Positions 57,655 to 64,000 of a DNA stretch of 64,000 nt are shown piece by piece (position 1 is the stretch's first letter; the number at the start of each line of letters is the position of its first letter). Source of the DNA: Branchiostoma floridae (lineage: Eukaryota > Chordata > Leptocardii > Amphioxiformes > Branchiostomatidae); the NCBI RefSeq assembly GCF_000003815.2, contig NC_049997.1, positions 8,796,431-8,860,430 on the forward strand. Reading direction: 5' to 3'. The notes beneath the pieces are model-generated. The model did no database searches, was not told where the DNA came from, and worked only from the letters and a program-made list of their open reading frames with translations. Position numbers and translations under genes: made by a program.

Positions 57655-57980
57655 TGCCTGTCCACCCCACTCATGTCCTACATATTTCCCAAAACATATA
57701 TGCACATGAGCAGCAGTTAAAGTTGATCCAAATATCAGCTCTTTACCGGGTTTTTCGATTCTCGCTTAATTCGTCCATGTCCAAGCGATTCTACCATCTC
57801 ATGGGGGATACATAATCATTGGCGTTGGATAGACGTCGCTAGAGCACCGTCAAATTTGTGAACAGGCAGATTTTCAGAGAAAAATACAGCCGACCCTCGG
57901 GTGATGTTGACATTTGGCGAGCTTGGACCGATCTAAAAATTCAGACGGCGTTCGCACGAATTGTAAAACCTGTTTCAGTA
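57655..57980 (+). repeat. Dispersed repeat paired with 18570-18910
   Basis: CCACTCATGTCCTACATAT, TTCGTCCATGTCCAAG, GAGAAAAATACAGCCGACC, TTGGACCGATCTAAAAATTC and CACGAATTGTAAAA follow the order of the 18.6-kb copy. Confidence 0.6.
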
Positions 57981-58467
57981 AGAAAGCAAGGCGATATAAC
58001 CTCTAAGAACTCAGTCAAAACATACCCATCTCTCATCTAGTATTAAAATTGGTCTTTTTTCACGCAGACTATTCAGCGCCACACGTTTCCCAGTGCGGTT
58101 TAGATAAGTTCCAGCTGCCGATCCCAGACCTGTAACCTCAAAGAAACGTCGATTCAACTATTCGATCTAACTGATCTTCCTCCCTATTAAACGGTGACGA
58201 TACCTGAAGTAAAGAAGATAAGGAATTCAAAGGTCCAAGAATCCAATTCCACTGCCAAGCCCTTAGCGTGAGTCTCTAAATAGCAGCAGACAATCGCGTT
58301 CGAGTCTCCAGCCCGCCTTTGACACCGGCGACGCTTTCAAGAGTTAAGGGCATGTAAAGGGCTTGGAATCATTCAATCAAAGAGATGGGCGTATGTTGAC
58401 TGGTGAATACAAGCTGTCTAGACTGTGTGAATCTTATTGCAATAAAAAGGCGGTGTTTTTAGTCTGC

Positions 58468-58790
58468 CATAACCATAACCCTTGTACTAACCATAACCTT
58501 AACCATAATCATAATCCTAATCCTAATCCTTACCCTAACCCTTACCCCAACCCTAACTTTAAACTAATTTACTCTAACTTTATCCCTAACCATTGACCTA
58601 ACTATAACCCCAACACTAACCCCAACCCCAAACTTAACCCCAAACCCAACCACCAACACTAACCCAAATCGTAACCACTACTCCTACCTCAACCCCAACC
58701 CCAACCCTAACCCTAACCCTAACCCTAATCCTAACCGAGGCCAAGTCCTATACCGTTACATAACCTAGCCCTAACCCTTACGATACTCCT
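58468..58790. repeat. Interstitial telomere-like CCCTAA/CCCCAA repeats
   Basis: Degenerate CCATAA, CCTAAT, CCCCAA units surround an exact (CCCTAA)n core near 58705-58730. This is the C-rich strand of the TTAGGG-type telomeric repeat common to deuterostomes. Confidence 0.85.
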
Positions 58791-59164
58791 AACGCTGATC
58801 ATCACTATACACACTAATCCAGGAAGCCAAAAAATCGTCGGAGCAAGAATTTGGCGCCATCCCTCCCGCTCAAAGACGCCCTTGAGGCCCTTAAGCTTTA
58901 CCTCTCTCGACCTTATAATTACCAACCGTAAGATCTCACAAGTGTTTACACTATGTATGAGCATGAGATGAATGCTACGTACGTGTGGGTCATACCTAGT
59001 TCGATTTGTATTCAAGTCCAAAATTCATGGCGTACCAGTGTAATAATGACATGGATTTACGGTGAAGACATTTTAATGATCAAGGGCAGGTCATGCATAG
59101 AAACACGTTTTTAATAAAAGAATGCAAGTCCCTATCCTACGATTGCCCAATCGTGAACTCTTTA

Positions 59165-59708
59165 TTAGGCCTAGTTCCCAATTGCACCGGTGTCATTCAG
59201 GGATGTAGCCTAGACTCCGTTGCAGTCTTCGAATGGGGATGATTTTATTGTGTGTGTGTTGGGGGGGGGGGGGGGGGGGTATGGGGGGGCTCCGTTGGTT
59301 CGCGATTTTCAACGTTGGCTGGGTTCTCTTGTGCCGGGAAAGGGAGTTTGCCGAGGAAGTGAGTTTGCCGTGATAGCGATTTTGCCCCGTCCGGGCCGTT
59401 CGAAGACTGCAACGGAGTCTAGATGTAGCCCTGGCCAGACTTCAGCCAGAAATTTGTCCCGGTGGGCTGTCAGTTACCGGAGGAGTGCCCCTCGGTGTTC
59501 CCCACGGGTAGGTCACGGCGTCTACTTGTTACCATGCCCCGGGTTCAATTTAAGTCCGACTTAGATTCAACCCGGTGCCTGGCCAGGCCGAAAAATACCC
59601 CGTAAGCCGCAAGGTGTCCCACGGGGCCACTTAGGGGTCAACCTCGAAAGTGCCCCCCCCCCCCCCAAAAAAAACGTTTAGGCTGAGCACCTATTGCAAT
59701 TGGGACCT
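59165..59708. repeat. Outer MITE-like element (TCCCAATTGCA ends)
   Basis: GGCCTAGTTCCCAATTGCAC on the left faces CCTATTGCAATTGGGACCTT on the right. The GC-rich interior has GTGCCTGGCCAGGCC and C/G homopolymers. It is interrupted by the element at 59211-59421. Confidence 0.5.
59211..59421. mobile_element. Inner MITE, TAGACTCC ends, 9-bp duplication
   Basis: It begins TAGACTCCGTTGCAGTCTTC and ends GAAGACTGCAACGGAGTCTA, an exact inverse over at least 20 bp. It is flanked by identical GATGTAGCC (59202-59210 and 59422-59430). An 18-bp G run sits inside. A second, inverted copy lies at about 61960-62294 and contains the assembly gap. Confidence 0.9.
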
Positions 59709-59809
59709 TAGCCTGAAATAGTTCAAAATGTCACACATGTATGCCCTGACATCTTGTCCAAACGAATTGTTATTCTCATCACGTAGTAGTTTAATTTATA
59801 CCACGTTCT

Positions 59810-60028
59810 ACAAGGACGGCGCTCTACGACCTAAAACTTTCTACACGGATCGCTCAACGAAGTATGGAAAAATGTAAATCTCTTTAAGTTTTTTGTGTTT
59901 CGCTGTCATTTTAGTAATACTTTACATTTTGTATGGTATACCCAGTATGAGATCAAAGGTTACACGCGCCCGTTTAAGGTCGCAGAGAGAGCGCAGCGCG
60001 ATCGCCGTCTAGTGGAAAGCTGACCTTG
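59810..60028. repeat. MITE, family F2, copy 4
   Basis: The left end ACGGCGCTCTACGACCTAAA is degraded; the right end GAGAGCGCAGCGCGATCGCC with GTCTAGTGGAAAG is well kept. It has the same core (TCGCTCAACGA, GGTATACCCAGTATGA). Confidence 0.75.
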
Positions 60029-60921
60029 ATGACGACAGCTATTGCCTTAGGCGGTACATCCTTATTTTGTTACACCTGCGCAACAGTTGGGCTGATTGTA
60101 TTGAGAGACTTAGAAAGGTAGGTGTGTATAAAATTTGCTCAATCAAGATATATATACATATATATATATATATAACTATACAAGTAGTCTTATATTGTAT
60201 ATTTGCTACAGTAAACGTAAATTCATTGAAAGGTTAAAATGGCGCTTTTATTACCTATAGTCAGGGGTCGTTAAATTCAATACAAGTTAAAGGTCTGATG
60301 AAACTGTCTTGCTGCAATGTTATCAATACAAAATGCACTAGAACGTTAACAACGTGAAACCTGTGATATAAGCAGGCGCCGAATCTACAGAATAGCATAC
60401 TATTGTAACGGTTAATCTAGTAAGACATGTACAGCACCCCTCCCCCAACAGTGCTTTGATTATTAATGATATTAAAATAATTTGTAATGTCTTTTATTGG
60501 TATTTTATTAGAATCACAACAATTCAATACCAATGAAGAGTCAGATATGTTCAAAATGCATTCAAATGACTAAACAGACAATCTAAATTGAATGCAATAG
60601 CATTTAAGCACCATACGTGCAGAATATGTCAAACTGTGTACGTAAAAAATATTTGTTGACAAAATAATGCCATCCCGGACGTTGTTTCTGGCAAACAAGC
60701 AACCGAAATGTTGTACGCTAACTCGAAGGTCGCTAGCTTCGCTTTAATTCGCGGCAGCTTTCGGCAGCGGACTAAGGCGAACAAGGCTGGACTGCAGGCT
60801 ACATCCATTACGCTAATATTGTATGTTTTCAAGCATAAATGAAAAGTACGCTTTAAGCAGCGACGCAACAGTTCCATTTACTCATAAAACCTTGCATTCA
60901 TTTTACAATCCACAATCAGAA

Positions 60922-61131
60922 ATGGCGACTGAAAGTGAGCTTTACCCCCCTCCTCCTTACAATGTCGACCACCGAGAACAACCTCAAGGTTACGGGTTTC
61001 ATCCGTACTACACCCAACAGCCACCGTACAACCCACACCCACCGTACAACCAACAACCACAGTACAACCAACATCAACACCCAACAAACATGCACCCCTA
61101 CGGACAACAAACAACCACTGTCGAGATTTCG
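60922..61131 (+). CDS. Gene C exon 1
   Basis: 70 codons from AAATGG to donor ATTTCG/GTATCT. The upstream frame is open to 60823, but the MATES start aligns with gene B. Confidence 0.75.
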
Positions 61132-62470
61132 GTATCTTTAAATTTCTTGCAATACGTTTGACATTTTGCCAAAATACATACACATGGCGTTTATACATTG
61201 TAGCTGGCATTGATAGGGTGGGAGGGGGTACTGGAGTATTACACGTACCAATTTTCTCTTCTTTTTTTTTCCCCTCGAATTTGTAAGGTGCTGCCGAAGG
61301 ACTACTATGGCCTGTCCATTTTCACTCTCATCTGTTGCTGTCTGCCTGTCGGCGTCGCCGCTTTGATCTTTTCTTACGAGGTAAGGGCCGTTTCCATGGT
61401 AACGAGTGATTGTGATCCCACCCCTGCCACCATTTGGTAGTTTGGCAATGATCACATACAGCGCCAGTGCTTTGTCCTCAGCGAAGATATGGAAATAACT
61501 ACACTGATCTTAAACGTGACTTTGATTCTATATTCACCTCAAGATGATGCGATCTACTTGAGTGATTCCACAACGTCGTTTCCAGTGGGACTTGGGTTTT
61601 AGTCTGTTTTCCTGCGTATGTTCGTCCGTGTTGTGCATACGTCATGGTAAATGTAGGCTTCAGCGAAGGAGGTGTGGTCCTTAGAAACATAGGCGACATC
61701 CGATTACTTATAGCATATCTATTTATTTGCATCTGAAAGGCATAAAAAATGAAGCAATTAGAAAAGATGTGATTTTGATTTTTATCTGACCAATGTATCC
61801 TGTCACTGATAAAAAATGAGCTAATACTCGTCTATCACCACCTAGCTTAACAGCTGCAATCGGGTAAAATACACTTAAAAAAATGTATATATGAATTGGC
61901 CTTATAACATTATATACGTTCTGTTGTGTACATACATACATACAATGTACAAAAGATAATCTTCTGTAAAATCGCGATTTCAACGTTGGTCGGGTCTCTG
62001 GCCGAATCANNNNNNNNNNNNNNNNNNNNNNNNNNNNNNNNNNNNNNNNNNNNNNNNNNNNNNNNNNNNNNNNNNNNNNNNNNNNNNNNNNNNNNNNNNN
62101 NNNNNNNNNGTGATAGCGATTTTGCCGACGGGGCAATATCGCTATCACAGCAAACTCCCTTTCACAGCATACTCCCTTCCTGGGCATAATCCCTTTCCCG
62201 GCACAAGAGAACCCGACCAACGTTGAAAATCGCGAAACAACGCCCCCCCCCCCCCATAAAAACCAGCCCCGTTCGAAGACTGCAACGGAGTCTAAAGTTA
62301 AGTGATGTAACGTTAACGCTGTTTCTTAAATTTGTGCTTGTCAGGTACAGAGCGCGAACGCCATCGGAGACGTTCCCCGGGCCCTGAAGGCGTCCAACCG
62401 CGCCAAGATACTGAACTACGTGGCGCTCGTGCTGGGCGCTTTCTGCTGGATGCTGGTATCCAACCATTAA
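60922..62470 (+). CDS. CD225/Dispanin-family membrane protein, gene C
   Basis: Exons 60922-61131 (70 codons), 61288-61380 (31) and 62345-62470 (41 plus stop) join in phase 0 to 142 residues. The N-terminus starts MATESELYPPPPYN with a PPxY motif and goes on as a Pro/Tyr/Gln/His/Asn-rich stretch. Exon 2 gives KDYYGLSIFTLICCCLPVG (74-92) with the CCC cluster, and exon 3 gives NAIGDVPRALKASNRAKILN. The second hydrophobic segment is short (YVALVLGAFCWML) and stops at VSNH. A splice from GTATCC at 62456 to an acceptor before 62952 would replace the last four residues. Role as for gene A: a small membrane protein with possible WW-domain partners, not assignable further. Intron 2 contains the 100-N gap. 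Confidence 0.8.
61288..61380 (+). CDS. Gene C exon 2
   Basis: 31 codons, phase 0. A long pyrimidine tract ends in TTTGTAAG; donor TACGAG/GTAAGG. First membrane segment with CCC. Confidence 0.85.
61960..62294. mobile_element. Second copy of the TAGACTCC MITE, with gap
   Basis: The right end TTCGAAGACTGCAACGGAGT to 62294, with a C-run and GAGAACCCGACCAACGTTGA inside, is the reverse complement of the 59.2-kb element. GCGATTTCAACGTTGGTCGG at 61973 is inverted relative to that part, so the N gap sits in the middle of a long hairpin. The left terminus TAGACTCC is not seen. Confidence 0.7.
62010..62109. other. Assembly gap (100 N)
   Basis: Exactly 100 N bases, the usual placeholder for a gap of unknown size. 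Frames drawn across it are meaningless. Confidence 0.99.
62345..62470 (+). CDS. Gene C exon 3
   Basis: 41 codons and TAA. Acceptor TGTCAG. It is strongly GC-rich in AT-rich DNA. The internal GTATCC at 62456 could be a donor in phase 0 (37 codons). Confidence 0.75.
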   Translation, partial: VQSANAIGDVPRALKASNRAKILNYVALVLGAFCWMLVSNH

Positions 62471-62559
62471 ATCTGACTCACATCAAAACAATCGAGGAAG
62501 TTTATAAGTCCCAGAACTTTCGTGGTGAACCTCATTGGACATACATAGAAGAAAAGAGC

Positions 62560-63868
62560 TAAATGAGTAATGTTAAGGTAGTATTGTTGACGTAGGTTTA
62601 AAAAGCTGCTGAAAAAGACTTCAAATTAGGGCTTACGCATCATGCATTGCCATAGACGATATATACATTTATTTCTTCTATAAAGTGATTGAAAGTGCCA
62701 TTAGCATCATTAAAAACACTATTGTAAACAACTACTGTCAGAACTATAATAGAAAACTACATTAAATGATTACAGTAAACAATTACAGTAAATAGAGTAA
62801 ACAATAACAGAACAAGCATAGTAAACAATTACAGTAAACAATTAAACAACTATAGAAAACTACTACAATAAAAATTACAGTAAACAGCTACAACTACATT
62901 TGTATTAGCTCATTATGAGGTGCCTACTTTGATTCATATATTCCTTCTCAGGTCGAGAACTACGTTTGGGAAAAACAGAGGAATTACAACATAGCAGGGA
63001 GGAGATACAAAACATAAAGAATAATCCTGTGGGGACTAAGGTGCAAAAGTTATCAGATATAGATTAAGGAAGTATGCATAAATCCCAAATGTATAATAAC
63101 CCTGGTATCCAAACATATTATAGCTGCTTATCTCTCTCTCTCTCCAAAATGGTTATTTTCGGAGAGGACGGGCAGATTCGACAACTATAAAAGGTATGGA
63201 TAATCTAGATTCTATCTGCCTTTGTGTCTATAACTGTCTTAAAAGAAGCTAGAAGTTGAATCTTACTTGATATTAGTATATATAAGTATCTGTAGATGTA
63301 GTAAATACCAGTCTGGGATGATATCAAACTTTTGAGAGCATAAATGTACAAAAAGTATTTTATTTATCATTCTTACTATCTTTGTTCTGTCTTCCTAAAG
63401 TAGATGTAGAAGAGATGAAGAAAAAACGCCTAAAACATTTCCTCCAACGAAGGCTTTATTGTTATGTTATAGTAAGGTATATTTACCTCATTTAACCTTG
63501 ATACATCTTCGGCCTGTTCCGTTTTTCAAGATTTCAAGGGTGGAGGGATTTTATTCAATTGATGAATCATCCCTTTCATGGTTACTAGCTGTCTCTCAAA
63601 GGAAGACGGTAGAAGATGGATACAAGGTAGTCCCGAGTCGTTTTTTAAGCTGTAGAGGCAGTGGTTAGTTCTCCACTGTGTCTATGGCACGGCATTGGAA
63701 GGCTGAGTCCATCCCTAAGCTTCCACTGTTCCTCAACCGAAGTCAAGTACTTATTTTACACCGGAATGTAGAAGGATAGGTGGCAATCCCAAGGACCCGG
63801 CATATAGCCAAGAATTCCAGGAATATCCAACATATCCCGTGACCTTAGTGGACCTCGTGTCTCCTACC
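62560..63868. other. Gene-free stretch after gene C
   Basis: It contains repeated ACAGTAAACAA-type units (62770-62890) and a (TC)n patch (63129-63145). Apart from the tentative exon at 62952, no exon is recognised. Confidence 0.5.
62952..63017 (+). CDS. Possible alternative last exon of gene C
   Basis: Acceptor CCTTCTCAG, then 21 codons (VENYVWEKQRNYNIAGRRYK and Thr) and TAA, phase 0. If used, it gives gene C a basic cytosolic tail instead of VSNH. There is no homologous exon in genes A or B, so it stays tentative. Confidence 0.3.
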   Translation, partial: VENYVWEKQRNYNIAGRRYKT

Positions 63869-64000
63869 TTAAGGTGGTATCTCACTGCACTTGGGGCACC
63901 GGTGCGACACTGCGGGGTACGTTCACTGTGGCAATGCCGTGTTAATTTCGCGAATTTTGATAATCTAGATATTACTCTGTCTTCGTGTCTACCTTGTCCC
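63868..64000. repeat. MITE F1, cut by the window end
   Basis: AAGGTGGTATCTCACTGCAC and GGTGCGACACTGCGGGGTAC match the left ends at 45295 and 45938; the right end lies outside the window. Confidence 0.75.

Noticed and set aside
61723-62220. 165-codon minus-strand frame across the gap
   Set aside because: It runs through 100 N bases and is not a real frame.
1-64000. CRISPR array, prophage or bacterial operon
   Set aside because: The tandem arrays lack short palindromic repeats with unique spacers, and the genes have eukaryotic introns.

Overview
The window looks like animal nuclear DNA, most likely from a cephalochordate (amphioxus, Branchiostoma). The evidence is small phase-0 exons separated by AT-rich introns, a prokineticin-receptor-like GPCR, a group of CD225/Dispanin genes, tRNA-derived SINEs, non-LTR retrotransposon tails and many short terminal-inverted-repeat (TIR) elements. 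The assignment is an inference; no ribosomal, mitochondrial or other species-diagnostic locus is present. There is no bacterial-style gene density. Most open reading frames of 60-120 codons here are chance or repeat-derived.

Layout. From 1 to about 32.8 kb I recognise no conserved host coding gene. This part holds dispersed repeats (two SINE families, a 914-bp Tigger/pogo-like element with TA duplications, a 972-bp piggyBac-like element, several MITEs, two LINE reverse-transcriptase tails), many local tandem duplications and long CA and TA microsatellites. A CCAAT box plus an exon-like segment ending in a good splice donor (12.37-12.56 kb) is the only promoter candidate. From 33.0 to 41.5 kb lies a four-coding-exon rhodopsin-class GPCR on the + strand that I identify as a prokineticin receptor. 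Its intron 1 begins with a three-fold tandem copy of the exon 1 end plus donor. Its intron 2 ends with a 13-copy, 125-bp array of splice acceptor plus the first ~96 nt of exon 3. From 42 to 50.6 kb there are only repeats and MITEs. From 50.9 to 62.5 kb there are three small CD225/Dispanin (IFITM/PRRT-related) membrane-protein genes, two on + and one on -. All have the same three-exon, phase-0 layout: a Pro-rich exon with a PPxY motif, an exon with the first membrane segment and a CCC cluster, and an exon with the conserved G-D loop and second membrane segment. The minus-strand copy has a 2-nt frameshift at the start of exon 3. The third gene contains the 100-N assembly gap in intron 2. Telomere-like CCCTAA repeats (58.5-58.8 kb) and a nested pair of MITEs (59.2-59.7 kb) separate the second and third genes.

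How the genes relate. The receptor would sense a secreted prokineticin-type peptide at the plasma membrane and signal through G proteins. The Dispanin trio looks like a local duplication series of small membrane proteins with WW-domain docking motifs; I see nothing that links them functionally to the receptor. The most unusual feature is the expansion of splice-site-bearing exon fragments on both sides of the receptor's small exon 2. Next come the frameshifted Dispanin copy and a TIR-element group that starts TAG, ends CTA and leaves 9-bp target duplications.
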